Of a stretch of 64,000 nucleotides of DNA, positions 45,841 to 55,027 are shown in pieces. The notes beneath the pieces were generated by a model. The model had not been told where the DNA came from. It did not search any database and was given only the letters and a program-made list of their open reading frames with translations. Each line of letters begins with the position of its first letter. Position 1 is the first letter of the stretch. The stretch spans positions 143,018-207,017 of the forward strand of contig NZ_AUHR01000008.1 of the NCBI RefSeq assembly GCF_000423285.1, given 5' to 3'. The translations under genes and the position numbers were made by a program. Source of the DNA: Laribacter hongkongensis DSM 14985 (GTDB lineage Bacteria > Pseudomonadota > Gammaproteobacteria > Burkholderiales > Aquaspirillaceae).

Positions 45841-46200
45841 ATGCGTTACTGGTTGTATCTGGCCGCGGCAATCGCGGCCGAAGTCACGGGTACCAGCCTG
45901 CTCAAATGGGGCGCGGATACCGGCAATCTGCTGGGTCTGGCCGCCATGAGCGTGCTCCTGGCCTTTTCCTTCTACATGCTGTCGCTGGCCGTAGTGCGCG
46001 TGCCAGTAGGCGTGGCCTATGCCGTGTGGGAAGGCATCGGCATCATCATCATTTCCATCGTGGGCTACTGGATTTTCGACGAACGCCTGTCGCTGGCCAA
46101 AACGCTGGCCATGCTGTCGATCATCATCGGCATCACGCTGATGAAGCGCGGCACCGACGAAGGCCCGTCCTCCGATGCCCCTGCGGCCGGGAGAGCGTGA
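45841..46200 (+). CDS. mdtJ: SMR-family polyamine exporter subunit MdtJ
   Basis: The 119-residue protein has four membrane helices, begins MRYWLYLAAAIAAEVTGTSL with the family Glu14, and has VPVGVAYAVWEGIGIIIISI. It ends in a polar tail (MKRGTDEGPSSDAP). Paired with the next gene it matches the MdtJ/MdtI spermidine exporter, in which both different subunits are required. It belongs to the small multidrug resistance family; a guanidinium or drug exporter is the alternative. The next gene overlaps it by 1 bp. Confidence 0.88.
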   Translation: MRYWLYLAAAIAAEVTGTSLLKWGADTGNLLGLAAMSVLLAFSFYMLSLAVVRVPVGVAYAVWEGIGIIIISIVGYWIFDERLSLAKTLAMLSIIIGITLMKRGTDEGPSSDAPAAGRA

Positions 46201-46532
46201 TGCTGGAAACCTTCACCCTGCTGCACGCGCTGATGATCGTGCTGGCGACCATCCTCGAAGTGGGTGCCAACCTGTTCCTGAAGCTGTCCGAAGGTTTCCG
46301 GCGCAAGGGTTACGGCATCCTGTCGATCGCCATGATCCTTGCCGCGTTCTCCTGCCTGTTCGTGGCGCTGGAAGGCATTGAACTGTCGGTGGCCTATGCG
46401 GTCTGGGGCGGCTTCGGCATCCTCGCCACCGCGCTGGCGAGCTGGGCACTGTTCGGCCAGCGCATCCGCCTGCAAGGCTGGCTGGGCATGGCCATGCTGA
46501 TCGTGGGCATGGTGCTGCTCAAGTTCGCCTGA
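46200..46532 (+). CDS. mdtI: SMR-family polyamine exporter subunit MdtI
   Basis: The 110-residue partner of MdtJ starts MLETFTLLHALMIVLATILE, with the family Glu at residue 20 followed by VGANLFLKLSEGF. It carries SVAYAVWGGFGILATALASW and ends MLIVGMVLLKFA. Four helices are predicted. The start shares its A with the mdtJ stop, so the two are coupled. The divergent pair of short and long subunits is typical of heteromeric SMR pumps. The stop lies only 8 bp from the convergent marC stop, with no terminator between. Confidence 0.88.
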   Translation: MLETFTLLHALMIVLATILEVGANLFLKLSEGFRRKGYGILSIAMILAAFSCLFVALEGIELSVAYAVWGGFGILATALASWALFGQRIRLQGWLGMAMLIVGMVLLKFA

Positions 46533-46540
46533 CCGGAACC

Positions 46541-47248
46541 CTAGCGGCTGCGGGGCAAGGCGCCCAGTTCGCTTTGCACCCAGCCGCTGATCAGTTCACT
46601 GATGCCGTTCCACATGATCTGCATGCCAAGGCACACCAGAATGAACGCCGACAGCCGCAGGAACACCACGGCACCGGTCGGGCCCAGATGGTGCAGCATG
46701 GTTTCGGCGTGCAGGTAACAGAAATAGATCAGGTAACACACTACGGCCACGGCCAGCAAGCTGGCCACCGGCGTCAGCGCCAGCTGCACGAAATTGTGGT
46801 TGGAGTGGAAAAAGGTCGCACCGATGGTGATCGATACCGACACCGAACCCGGCCCCACTGTCAGCGGAAACCCCAGGGGATAGAAGGCGCGCTGCTTGAG
46901 CTGGGCCTGGTCGATATGCTCGGGCTCGGGGGCATGGGTGCTGTGTTCGGCCGGGGTGTCGTTGAGCATGCGCCAGGCCGTGAAGGTCAGCAGCAAGCCG
47001 CCCCCCAGCTGCACCACCGGTAGCGACACGCCAAAAAACGACAAGAGATAAGACCCGATGAACATGCTGCCCGCCAGCAGCACGAAGCCGTAGATGGCAA
47101 TGCGGCGGGCCAGGAACTGCCGCTGCTCGCGGGTATTGCGCGAAGTCAGCGACAGGAAAATCGGGATGAGGCCGGGCGGATTGATGATGGGCAGCAGGGC
47201 TGCCAGTGCAAACAGGAACTTGCCGGCAAAAAAGCTGAACAAACTCAT
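46541..47248 (-). CDS. MarC/SnatA family membrane protein
   Basis: The 235-residue protein has six helices with LLPIINPPGLIPIFLSLT, SFFGVSLPVVQLGGGLLL, FYPLGFPLTVGPGSVSVSIT and LRLSAFILVCLGMQIMWNGI, as in MarC/YchE/YhgN proteins. Some archaeal and bacterial members were proposed to move amino acids; MarC itself is not a proven drug pump. AGAATCATC just before the ATG leaves only a weak ribosome-binding site. Confidence 0.88.
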   Translation of the reverse strand: MSLFSFFAGKFLFALAALLPIINPPGLIPIFLSLTSRNTREQRQFLARRIAIYGFVLLAGSMFIGSYLLSFFGVSLPVVQLGGGLLLTFTAWRMLNDTPAEHSTHAPEPEHIDQAQLKQRAFYPLGFPLTVGPGSVSVSITIGATFFHSNHNFVQLALTPVASLLAVAVVCYLIYFCYLHAETMLHHLGPTGAVVFLRLSAFILVCLGMQIMWNGISELISGWVQSELGALPRSR

Positions 47249-47411
47249 GATGATTCTCCCCGGCCGGCGTGTGACTTGTCGTCCATTCTATGAGGGAAGC
47301 CGTCCGGCTGATCTGTCCTGAGACAAATCTCTTGCCATGCATGCCGGCCGCTGGCGGACAGTCATAGCGCGTACAATGCCTGCGCTTTCTTCATTTCCTG
47401 CCGATGCGAAC

Positions 47412-48668
47412 ATGACAGCCGAAGCCATTACCTGCCTGTTTCTGACTGCCATCAGCCTGACGCTGTTCCTGCGCCTGTGGCTGGCAGGACGCCAGCTGCA
47501 ATCCGTCAGCCGCCACCGCCGCTCCGTACCGGCTGCGTTTGCCGGCCGTTTCAGCCTTGCCGACCACCAGCTGGCAGCGGACTACACGCAGGCCAAGGTG
47601 CGGCTGTCGCAGATTTCCGCCATTGTCGACACCCTGCTGTTGCTGGCGCTGACACTGGGTGGCGGCATTGCCTGGCTGCAAAGCGCGATCGGCTACTGGT
47701 TGCCGGCCGGCGACATTATCCAGGGCGTGGCACTGTTTGTGGCGGTACTGGCCATCAGCGGTGCCGTGGGTCTGCCAGCCACGCTGTATTCCACCTTTGT
47801 GATCGAGGCCCGTTTCGGCTTCAACCGCACCTCGCCAGGGCTGTTCATGCTCGACCAGATCAAGGGCATGGCCGTCGGACTGGTACTGGGCGTGCCGCTG
47901 CTGGCACTGGTGCTGTGGCTGTTTGTCGCGGCCGGAGCGCAGTGGTGGCTGTGGACCTGGCTGGTCTGGAGCGGATTTTCGCTGGCGATGATGTGGCTGT
48001 TTCCGACCGTGATCGCTCCGGTATTCAACCGTTTCGAACCCTTGCAGGACGGCGAACTGAAGCAGCGCATCGACGCCCTGCTGGCCCGTTGCGGCTTTCG
48101 CAGCAGCGGCGTGTTCGTGGTCGACGGTTCAAAGCGTTCCAGCCACGGCAATGCCTATTTCACCGGTTTTGGTGCTGCCAAGCGCATCGTGTTTTACGAC
48201 ACGCTGATCAGACAGCTGGACCCGGACGAGATCGAGGCGGTGCTGGCTCACGAGCTGGGCCACTTCCGCCTGCGTCATGTGGCCAAGCGCATCACCGTCA
48301 CGCTGGGACTGGCCCTGGTGCTGCTGTGGATTCTGGGCGGACTGGCCATGCTGCCGGCCTTTTACGCCGGGCTCGGGGTGGCGACTCCGTCGCCGGCCAC
48401 CGCCTTGTTGCTGTTCATGCTGGTGGTGCCGGTGCTGACCTTCCCGTTCACTCCGCTGGCCAGCTGGAGTTCGCGCCAGCACGAATTCGAGGCCGATGCC
48501 TTTGCCGCCGGGCACGCCAGTGCCGCCTGCCTCGTCAGCGCACTGACCAAGCTCTACCGGGACAATGCCTCCACCCTCACCCCGGACCCGCTGTATTCGG
48601 CGTTTTACGACTCGCACCCGCCGGCGGCCATCCGCATCCAGGCACTGGAAAACCTCCAGCCCGGCTGA
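47412..48668 (+). CDS. M48 family membrane metallopeptidase (Ste24-like)
   Basis: The 418-residue protein has several N-terminal membrane helices (about 1-220), then the zinc site HELGH in VLAHELGHFRLRHVAKRI, NAYFTGFGAAKRIVFYDTLI ahead of it, and the third zinc ligand in SSRQHEFEADAFAAGH. This is the CAAX-prenyl-protease-1-like layout. Bacteria lack prenylated CAAX proteins, so membrane protein quality control is more likely. The ATG at 47412 is preferred to 47337. A -10-like TACAAT lies at 47371-47376. Confidence 0.9.
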   Translation: MTAEAITCLFLTAISLTLFLRLWLAGRQLQSVSRHRRSVPAAFAGRFSLADHQLAADYTQAKVRLSQISAIVDTLLLLALTLGGGIAWLQSAIGYWLPAGDIIQGVALFVAVLAISGAVGLPATLYSTFVIEARFGFNRTSPGLFMLDQIKGMAVGLVLGVPLLALVLWLFVAAGAQWWLWTWLVWSGFSLAMMWLFPTVIAPVFNRFEPLQDGELKQRIDALLARCGFRSSGVFVVDGSKRSSHGNAYFTGFGAAKRIVFYDTLIRQLDPDEIEAVLAHELGHFRLRHVAKRITVTLGLALVLLWILGGLAMLPAFYAGLGVATPSPATALLLFMLVVPVLTFPFTPLASWSSRQHEFEADAFAAGHASAACLVSALTKLYRDNASTLTPDPLYSAFYDSHPPAAIRIQALENLQPG

Positions 48669-48798
48669 TTGCGGCTACGGTAGTAAATGCTGCTGCGGCC
48701 AGTCTGGCATGTCCGGCCGGCGCCCGGCGTCCCGGCTCCAGGAAGCAGGATTGCCCCGCAGCCTGACTTCCGTACCACCGTCTTTTCCGGAGACTGTC

Positions 48799-49119
48799 AT
48801 GAATCCGCTGGTCCACCAACACTGCCAGACATCCGCACCGCTGCTGTCGGCTGCCGACATCTACACCCTGTCGTTGCTGGTACCGGCATGGAAGACCGAC
48901 GCCGGTGCCCTGGCACGGACGTTCGACTTTGCCGACTACGCCGCTACAATGGCGTTCGCCGGTGCCATCGGCTGGCTCGCCGTGCGCGAGAATCATCATC
49001 CGGACCTTGGCATCCATTTCAACCGTGTCGTGGTGCATTACTGCACCCATGACGCTGGCGGCCTGACCCGCAACGATTTCGTGTGCGCCGCCAAGCTCGA
49101 CCTACTCTATCTTCTGTGA
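48799..49119 (+). CDS. phhB: Pterin-4a-carbinolamine dehydratase
   Basis: The 106-residue protein starts 6 nt after GGAG and has WLAVRENHHPDLGIHFNRVV and HYCTHDAGGLTRNDFVCAAK, with the catalytic HHPD and THD motifs of the DCoH/PhhB family. It recycles the pterin cofactor of aromatic amino acid hydroxylases. No phenylalanine hydroxylase gene is nearby. Its stop overlaps the rsgA start by 4 bp. Confidence 0.93.
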   Translation: MNPLVHQHCQTSAPLLSAADIYTLSLLVPAWKTDAGALARTFDFADYAATMAFAGAIGWLAVRENHHPDLGIHFNRVVVHYCTHDAGGLTRNDFVCAAKLDLLYLL

Positions 49120-49985
49120 CCCAATCCTCCGGACAAATCATCAAGAGCCACGGCCGCCGTTACGTTGTCGAAGCCAGCGACGGCCGCCGTTATGACTGCA
49201 CCACGCGCGGCAAGCGCACCGACTACGCCTGCGGCGACCGGGTCGACCTCCTGATCCACAACGACGAACAGGCCGTGATCGAACGGGCACAGCCGCGCCG
49301 CAGCCTTTTGTACCGGCAGGACGACTTCCGCCAGAAGCTGATCGCCGCCAACGTCACCCAGCTGGTGGTGGTACTGGCTGCCGTGCCGACTCCCGCTCCC
49401 GAGTTCCTCGACCGCTGCCTGATTGCCGCCGAAGCCAGCGATATCGCCACGCTGATCGTGCTCAACAAGTGCGACCTGCCGCAGACTGCCGGGCTGCGTA
49501 CCAGCCTCGGCTTTTACCGCGAGATCGGCTACGACGTGCTGGAGCTTTCGGCACTGGGCGACATTTCGGCCCTGCGCACCCGGCTGGCCGGCCACACCAG
49601 CGTGCTGATCGGCCAGTCCGGCATGGGCAAGTCCACCCTCACCAATGCCCTGGTACCCGAGGCACGGGCACGCACCAACGACATTTCCGAGGCACTCGAT
49701 ACCGGCAAGCACACCACCACGCATGCCGAGCTTTACCATCTGGACGCGCACAGCGACCTGATCGACTCTCCCGGCTTGCAGGAGTTCGGGCTGTCGCATC
49801 TTGAAGCCACCGGACTGGCGCACTGCTTTCCGGAAATGCGCCCGCTGCTGGGACACTGCCGCTTTCACAACTGCGCCCATCTGGTCGAACCCGGCTGCGC
49901 GCTGCTTGCTGCCCACGCCGCACACGAGATGGCCGGCCAGCGGCTGCCGCTCCTGCAAAAGCTCACGCGCCAGCTCAAGCGCTGA
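49116..49985 (+). CDS. rsgA: Small ribosomal subunit biogenesis GTPase RsgA
   Basis: The 289-residue product starts at GTG 49116, inside the phhB end (GTGA). It has an N-terminal OB fold, then a circularly permuted GTPase with G4 IVLNKCDLP, G1 GQSGMGKSTLTNAL and G3 DSPGLQEFG in that order. A C-terminal zinc knuckle carries GHCRFHNCAHLVEPGCAL. It matures the 30S subunit and frees RbfA. The start at 49083 would lie deep in phhB and is less likely. Confidence 0.95.
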   Translation: MTQSSGQIIKSHGRRYVVEASDGRRYDCTTRGKRTDYACGDRVDLLIHNDEQAVIERAQPRRSLLYRQDDFRQKLIAANVTQLVVVLAAVPTPAPEFLDRCLIAAEASDIATLIVLNKCDLPQTAGLRTSLGFYREIGYDVLELSALGDISALRTRLAGHTSVLIGQSGMGKSTLTNALVPEARARTNDISEALDTGKHTTTHAELYHLDAHSDLIDSPGLQEFGLSHLEATGLAHCFPEMRPLLGHCRFHNCAHLVEPGCALLAAHAAHEMAGQRLPLLQKLTRQLKR

Positions 49986-50043
49986 TTGCCCTTGTCATGA
50001 CTGGTACGTGAGCCGGATGGCTGTCGCAGGTAGAATGGCAGCC

Positions 50044-52497
50044 ATGACCGAATCCTGCTTTCACTGCGGCCTGCCGGTGCCTGCCGGCGCCGATTTCCCC
50101 GTCCGCTACCGCCAGTCACCCCATGCCACCTGCTGTGCCGGCTGCCAGGCCGTGGCGCAGACCATCATCGACGCCGGGCTGGACGACTATTACCAGCACC
50201 GCACCGAAGATGCCCGGCGGGCCGAGCCGCTGCCGGCCGACCTGCTGGAGCAGATCCGGCTTTATGACGCACCCGAGCTGCAACAGAGCTTCGTGCATTG
50301 CGAAGGCGACGAGCGCGAAGCGGCGCTGATGCTGGAAGGCATCACCTGTGCCGCCTGTGTCTGGCTCAACGAGCAGCACCTGAAAAAGCTGCCGGGCGTA
50401 CTGAGCGTGGACGTGAACTACTCCAGCCTGCGCGCCCGGGTGAAATGGGACGACAGCCGCATCCACCTGTCACAGATCCTGGAAGCCATTGCCAGCATCG
50501 GCTACCGCGCCCACCCGTATGATGCCGACCGCCAGGAAAAGCTGGCGCAACAGGAACGCAAAAGCCAGATCAACCGCCTGTGGGTGGCCGGCCTGTCGAT
50601 GATGCAGGTGATGATGTACGTCGTGCCGACCTATCTGGCACCGGACGGCGACATCGACCCGCAGTGGCTGTGGATGCTGCACTGGGCCAGCCTGGTCCTG
50701 ACCCTGCCGGTGGTGCTGTATTCGGCGTGGCCGTTTTACAAGGGTACCTGGCGTGACCTGCACAGCCGCCGGGTCGGCATGGACGTGCCGGTCACCATCG
50801 GCATCCTCACCGCATTTTTCGCCAGCTGCTGGGCGCTCTTCCGCCACATCGACCACGGCATCTATTTCGATTCGGTGTCCATGTTCGTGTTCCTGCTGCT
50901 GGGTGGACGCTATCTGGAAGGCATCGCGCGGAGACGGGCCGGCGATGCGGCCGAGCGGCTGGTCAAGCTGATTCCGGCTTTCACCCACCGGCTGGCCGGC
51001 TGGCCTGCCAGCCGTGAGGCACACGTGGCCACCGTCGCCAGCGTGCGTTCGGGTGATGTCTTGCTGATCAAGCCCGGTGACACCCTGCCGGTGGACGGCG
51101 TGGTGCTGGAAGGCGAATCCAGCCTGAACGAATCCCTGCTGACCGGCGAAAGCCTGCCGGTACGCAAGCAGGCCGGTGATGCGGTGATTGCCGGCTCGGT
51201 CAATACCGCCAGCCCGCTGGTTATCGAAACCAGCCATGTGGGCGAAACCACCCGGCTGGCCGGCATCGTGCGTCTGCTGGACCATGCCATGGCACAAAAA
51301 CCGCGGCTGGCCGTGCTGGCCGACCGGGTGGCCGGCTGGTTTGTCGCCGGCCTGCTGCTGGCAGCAGCGGCGGCTTTCTGGCTCTGGTACGGCATCGACC
51401 CGGACCGGGCCTTGTGGATCATGGTGGCCGTGCTGGTGATTTCCTGCCCGTGCGCCCTGTCGCTGGCCACGCCGGCGGCCCTCACCGCGGCCGGCGGTGC
51501 ACTGGCCGACCATGGCGTGCTGCTGGCACGCGGCACGGCACTGGAAAGCCTCGCCCGCGTCACCGACGCGGTGTTTGACAAGACCGGCACCCTGACCACC
51601 GGTGTGATGCAGCACAACGCCACCAGCCTGCTTGATCCGCAACTGACCGAAGCCGAAGCCCTCACGCTGGCCCGCGGGCTGGAATCCGGCAGCGAACACC
51701 CGATTGCCCGTGCCCTGCTGGCCACGGGCGAGTCCGTTCCGCTGGCTACCGGCATCAGCAATCATGTCGGCGCCGGGGTCGAAGGCCGGATTGACGGTCG
51801 CCGCTACCGGCTTGGCAAACCGGAATTCGTAGCGGAGCTGACCGGCACGCCGCTGGCGGCATCCGAAGCGTTTGGCGGCACCGACAGCATCGTGGCGCTG
51901 GGGTCGGACACCGGCTGGCTGGCGCTGTTTGCCATCGGTGACCGCCTGCGCGACGAAGCCCGTGCCATGGTCGACAGCCTGCACGCGCGCGGCATCCACG
52001 TGCATCTCGCCAGCGGCGACAGTCAGCGCGTGGTGGATGGCGTGGCTGGCCGGCTCGGCATTGAAGACGCCCGGGCCAACCTGACACCGGAAGCCAAACT
52101 GGCGCTGGTCACGCGTTTGCAGGCAGAAGGACGCACGGTGCTGATGGTGGGTGACGGCGTCAACGACGCACCGGTGCTGGCGCAGGCCAATGTCAGCGCC
52201 GCCATGGGACAGGGGGCAGACGTGGCCCGGCTGAGCGGCGACATCGTGCTGATCGGCGAAGGACTGACGCCGCTGCTGCCAGCCCTCACCATCGCCCGTC
52301 GCACCCGTACCATCATCCGCGAGAATCTGGCCTGGGCTGTCGGTTACAACGTGGTCGCCCTGCCGCTGGCCTTCATGGGCTGGGTGACACCGTGGCTGGC
52401 CAGCCTCGGCATGGCTGCCAGTTCGCTGCTGGTGGTCGGCAATGCGCTGCGCCTGTCCCGGCAACCGGCATCACGCACCGTACGGCCGAAGGACTGA
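50044..52497 (+). CDS. ccoI: Copper-translocating P-type ATPase, CcoI/FixI type
   Basis: The 817-residue P1B ATPase has an N-terminal cysteine-rich segment (CFHCGLPVP, CCAGCQAV), a heavy-metal domain with GITCAACVWL, eight membrane helices, TGES, the CPC site (VISCPCALSLATPAALTAAG), DKTGTLTTGVM and VGDGVNDAPVLAQA. The double N-terminal motif marks the CcoI/FixI branch, which supplies copper for cbb3 oxidase assembly. The ccoNOQP, ccoG, ccoH and ccoS genes usually beside it are absent from this window. Starts at 50017 and 50035 are possible alternatives. Confidence 0.92.
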   Translation: MTESCFHCGLPVPAGADFPVRYRQSPHATCCAGCQAVAQTIIDAGLDDYYQHRTEDARRAEPLPADLLEQIRLYDAPELQQSFVHCEGDEREAALMLEGITCAACVWLNEQHLKKLPGVLSVDVNYSSLRARVKWDDSRIHLSQILEAIASIGYRAHPYDADRQEKLAQQERKSQINRLWVAGLSMMQVMMYVVPTYLAPDGDIDPQWLWMLHWASLVLTLPVVLYSAWPFYKGTWRDLHSRRVGMDVPVTIGILTAFFASCWALFRHIDHGIYFDSVSMFVFLLLGGRYLEGIARRRAGDAAERLVKLIPAFTHRLAGWPASREAHVATVASVRSGDVLLIKPGDTLPVDGVVLEGESSLNESLLTGESLPVRKQAGDAVIAGSVNTASPLVIETSHVGETTRLAGIVRLLDHAMAQKPRLAVLADRVAGWFVAGLLLAAAAAFWLWYGIDPDRALWIMVAVLVISCPCALSLATPAALTAAGGALADHGVLLARGTALESLARVTDAVFDKTGTLTTGVMQHNATSLLDPQLTEAEALTLARGLESGSEHPIARALLATGESVPLATGISNHVGAGVEGRIDGRRYRLGKPEFVAELTGTPLAASEAFGGTDSIVALGSDTGWLALFAIGDRLRDEARAMVDSLHARGIHVHLASGDSQRVVDGVAGRLGIEDARANLTPEAKLALVTRLQAEGRTVLMVGDGVNDAPVLAQANVSAAMGQGADVARLSGDIVLIGEGLTPLLPALTIARRTRTIIRENLAWAVGYNVVALPLAFMGWVTPWLASLGMAASSLLVVGNALRLSRQPASRTVRPKD

Positions 52498-52506
52498 TGC
52501 AGACAG

Positions 52507-52532
52507 AGGCCCGGCAATGCCGGGCCTGTTTT
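52507..52532 (+). terminator. Terminator of ccoI
   Basis: AGGCCCGG, loop CAATG and CCGGGCCT are followed by GTTTTC, 9 bp after the ccoI stop. The stem is perfect over 8 bp. Confidence 0.82.
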
Positions 52533-53037
52533 CTGGCTGATCCGTGCATGAGGTCATTGACGCAATGCAGGCCGGAGGAGCAATGCCTGGCGCACCGGTT
52601 TCCGGGCAGCACCACACTCTCTGCCAGACCGGCAGGCCACCCGGTTTTCATTCAGCAGTCCGCACGGCTTGCCCGCAGGATCAGGGGCAGCCATGCCGTG
52701 ATCGTCATGACTGGCAAATGACTACCTGCGCTCCGGCGTACCGGATGCACACCCTTGCAGCAGCAAGGCTGCCTTGCCGGACGTACTGGCATCCGGTCTG
52801 GCAAAATCCGGCAGGACATCCGTCAAGACACGCTGCCCGTCTTGATGTCGCGACACACGCATCCCGCAGCCTCATTGCTCCCGGACACAGCAGAACACAG
52901 CACAGGCATCCCGTCACGACACAAGCTGGCTGACACAACCGTACCCCGGAACCGGCATGCAACCCAGGCGGCACCAACCGGTCATGCAAAACGTCTGATG
53001 CAGCGCATTTTATTGATGCCAATGCATTGACCAGATT
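52533..53037. other. Intergenic stretch without a recognisable gene
   Basis: This 505-bp stretch between ccoI and marR has overlapping reading frames (the longest is 129 codons) rich in His, Arg and Cys. They have no hydrophobic core or recognisable motif and look like chance frames. Its right end holds the marR promoter region: TTGATG at 53013-53018 with a weak TTAGTA at 53036-53041 is one possible pair. Confidence 0.4.
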
Positions 53038-53053
53038 AGTAACCTGCGTTACT
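53038..53053. promoter_or_regulatory. MarR-type operator at the marR start
   Basis: AGTAAC-CTGC-GTTACT is a perfect 16-bp inverted repeat ending 9 bp before the marR start. Its core GTAACCTGCGTTAC differs at only two positions from the site at 53589-53602 read on the other strand, so both are likely bound by the same dimeric repressor. Confidence 0.65.
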
Positions 53054-53062
53054 TTCACGCAC

Positions 53063-53569
53063 ATGACATCCTGCAATCCGCTCCTGCATCTGGAAGACGC
53101 CATCGGCGAAATCTCCCGCAAGATGCCCGGCTCTCCGCGCACCGAGATCATGCTGACCCGGCTGCATTTCTATGTGCAGCTGCAACTGGGCGCCTGGTTT
53201 GAGTCCTCTCTCAAGCCATACGGGCTTAACCATTCGGCCTGGCTGGCGCTGATGCTGATCTACTCGCGTCCGCAGGAACGCGTCAGCCCGTCGGACATCT
53301 CGGCCACGCTGGCCTTCTCGCGCACCAACGCCACCCGGGTGGTGGACGAGCTGGAAGGACGCGGCTGGATCCAGCGTCACCCCTGTCCGGACGACCGGCG
53401 CAAGACCGAACTCGGCCTGACCGAAGCCGGCTACCAGCTGATCCGTGAGGTCATGCCGGTACACCGGCAGCGCATGCGCGACGCCTGGCAGGATTTCACC
53501 CCCGAAGAGCAAGCCCAGTTCATCGCCTTGCAGCGCAAGCTGCTGACGCGGCTGGAAACCGGATCGTAG
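53063..53569 (+). CDS. MarR-family transcriptional regulator (EmrR-like)
   Basis: The 168-residue protein has a winged-helix domain with LNHSAWLALMLIYSRPQERV, ISATLAFSRTNATRVVDELE and the wing GRGWIQRHPCPDDRRKTELG, ending with helices for dimerisation. It resembles EmrR/MprA, repressors of drug efflux that are released by phenolic or hydrophobic compounds. It heads the efflux operon that follows. The ATG at 53063 has no Shine-Dalgarno and the operator palindrome lies directly upstream, so the transcript may be nearly leaderless. Confidence 0.9.
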   Translation: MTSCNPLLHLEDAIGEISRKMPGSPRTEIMLTRLHFYVQLQLGAWFESSLKPYGLNHSAWLALMLIYSRPQERVSPSDISATLAFSRTNATRVVDELEGRGWIQRHPCPDDRRKTELGLTEAGYQLIREVMPVHRQRMRDAWQDFTPEEQAQFIALQRKLLTRLETGS

Positions 53570-53588
53570 GATTTTTTTCCTCCAGATA

Positions 53589-53602
53589 GTCACGCAGGTG
53601 AC
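53589..53602. promoter_or_regulatory. Second MarR-type operator, at the efflux OMF start
   Basis: GTCAC-GCAG-GTGAC is a perfect inverted repeat located 6 bp before the OMF start and overlaps its Shine-Dalgarno AGGTGA (53596-53601). Read on the minus strand it is GTCACCTGCGTGAC, a 12 of 14 match to the marR operator. Confidence 0.55.
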
Positions 53603-53608
53603 AATTTT

Positions 53609-55012
53609 ATGGTTAACAGAATATCTCCCCTCCACTGGCTGTTGCTCAGTGCCGGACTGCTGACGGCGTGTGCCAGCCCCACGGCCATGCAGCCTGCCGC
53701 CCGCCCGCTTGATGCCTCCGTCTACGGACAGGATGCCACTGCCGTACCGGATGCCGCCACGCAAGGCGCATGGTGGCGGGCCCTGCTCATTGCCGAACTG
53801 GACCAGCTGATCGACGACGCCCGCCGCCAGCATCCCTCACTGACCGAAGCCCTGGCCCGTATCCGGGCAGCCACGGCCAGCGTGCGCCTGACAGCAGCCG
53901 GCGCCGGGCCGCAGATCGATGCCAATGCAGGCACCGAACGCGCCCGCGAATCCGAGTATGGTCTGCTGCCGCCACCCATCGGCGGCAGCTGGTACAGCCT
54001 GCACGCCCTGTCGGTCGACATGGGCTGGCGGCTTGACCTGTGGGGACGCATCCGCTCCCAGACCGCCTCGGCCGAAGCCCGCCGGCTGGCAGCCCGGCTG
54101 GAATACCAGGCCAGCGAACAATGGCTGGCCAGCGCCATCACCGCCCAGTACCTCGAACTGGCCGGCAGCCGCCTGCAAGCCGACGCAGCCCGTCAGGAAC
54201 TGGATCTCGCCCGCCAGCAGGCACGCCAGGCCGCCAGCCTGCTGCGTAGCGGACTCGTTACCGCTGACGTGCCGGACAGCCTGCATGCCGACCAGCTGGC
54301 ACTGGAAAGCCGGATCACCCAGTTGCAGGCCCGGGAACAAACCGCAGCCCACGCGCTGGCCGCACTCAGCGCCCAGCCGCAGGACCGCATTGACCGGTTG
54401 CAGGCCCGGCAACTGCCGGACTGGTCGTTCGACAGCGCCACCCTGACCACCCGGGCGCTGGCAGCCCGGCCGGACGTGCAGGCAGCCCTGGCCTACGTAC
54501 GCGCCAGCGAACACTCGGTAGATGCCGCCAAAGCGGCGTTTTACCCCGACCTGACCCTCGGGGCCTTCATCGGCCTGCAAGCGCAGAACACCGCCGACCT
54601 CTTCAGCCGTGCCGGCAGCATCGCCGGCATCATGCCGGGCATCAGCCTGCCGCTGTTTCACGCGGGAGCCCTGAATGCCGAGCTGGATGCGCAAAGCGCC
54701 GGCCGCGATACGGCCATCGCCCGCTACAACCAGACCCTGCTGACCGCCATCCGTGAAGCTGCCGACGGCGTCAGCCAGACGCAGGCCGCCCGCCAGCTGT
54801 GGCAACAGGCGCAGTCACGCCACGCCACGCTGGCGCAGCTGGCCCGCCGCAGCCAGAGCCGTATCCGCAGCGGGCTGGCCGCGCCCATGCAGGCACTGGC
54901 CGATGCCCGCCAGTCCAGCGCCGCATGGCAACAACACCTCGCTGCCCAGACCAGCACTCTGCTGGCGCAAACCGCCCTGATGCGTGCGCTGGCCGTTCCC
55001 GCCCCTCTCTGA
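53609..55012 (+). CDS. Efflux outer-membrane lipoprotein, NodT family
   Basis: The 467-residue protein has a lipobox LLTACAS, so the mature protein is lipid-anchored. Two repeats of the OMF fold follow: LTEALARIRAATASVRLTAA, SVDMGWRLDLWGRIRSQTAS, RPDVQAALAYVRASEHSVDA and AKAAFYPDLTLGAFIGLQAQ. It forms a trimeric duct that completes the EmrAB-type tripartite pump encoded next. It differs in sequence from the partial OprM-type channel at the left end of the window. Confidence 0.93.
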   Translation: MVNRISPLHWLLLSAGLLTACASPTAMQPAARPLDASVYGQDATAVPDAATQGAWWRALLIAELDQLIDDARRQHPSLTEALARIRAATASVRLTAAGAGPQIDANAGTERARESEYGLLPPPIGGSWYSLHALSVDMGWRLDLWGRIRSQTASAEARRLAARLEYQASEQWLASAITAQYLELAGSRLQADAARQELDLARQQARQAASLLRSGLVTADVPDSLHADQLALESRITQLQAREQTAAHALAALSAQPQDRIDRLQARQLPDWSFDSATLTTRALAARPDVQAALAYVRASEHSVDAAKAAFYPDLTLGAFIGLQAQNTADLFSRAGSIAGIMPGISLPLFHAGALNAELDAQSAGRDTAIARYNQTLLTAIREAADGVSQTQAARQLWQQAQSRHATLAQLARRSQSRIRSGLAAPMQALADARQSSAAWQQHLAAQTSTLLAQTALMRALAVPAPL

Positions 55013-55027
55013 CAGGTTGACCGGATC

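Noticed and set aside
52544..52933. 129-codon reading frame between ccoI and marR
   Set aside because: Its composition is Arg-, His- and Cys-rich without core or motif, several other frames overlap it, and no ribosome-binding site fits.
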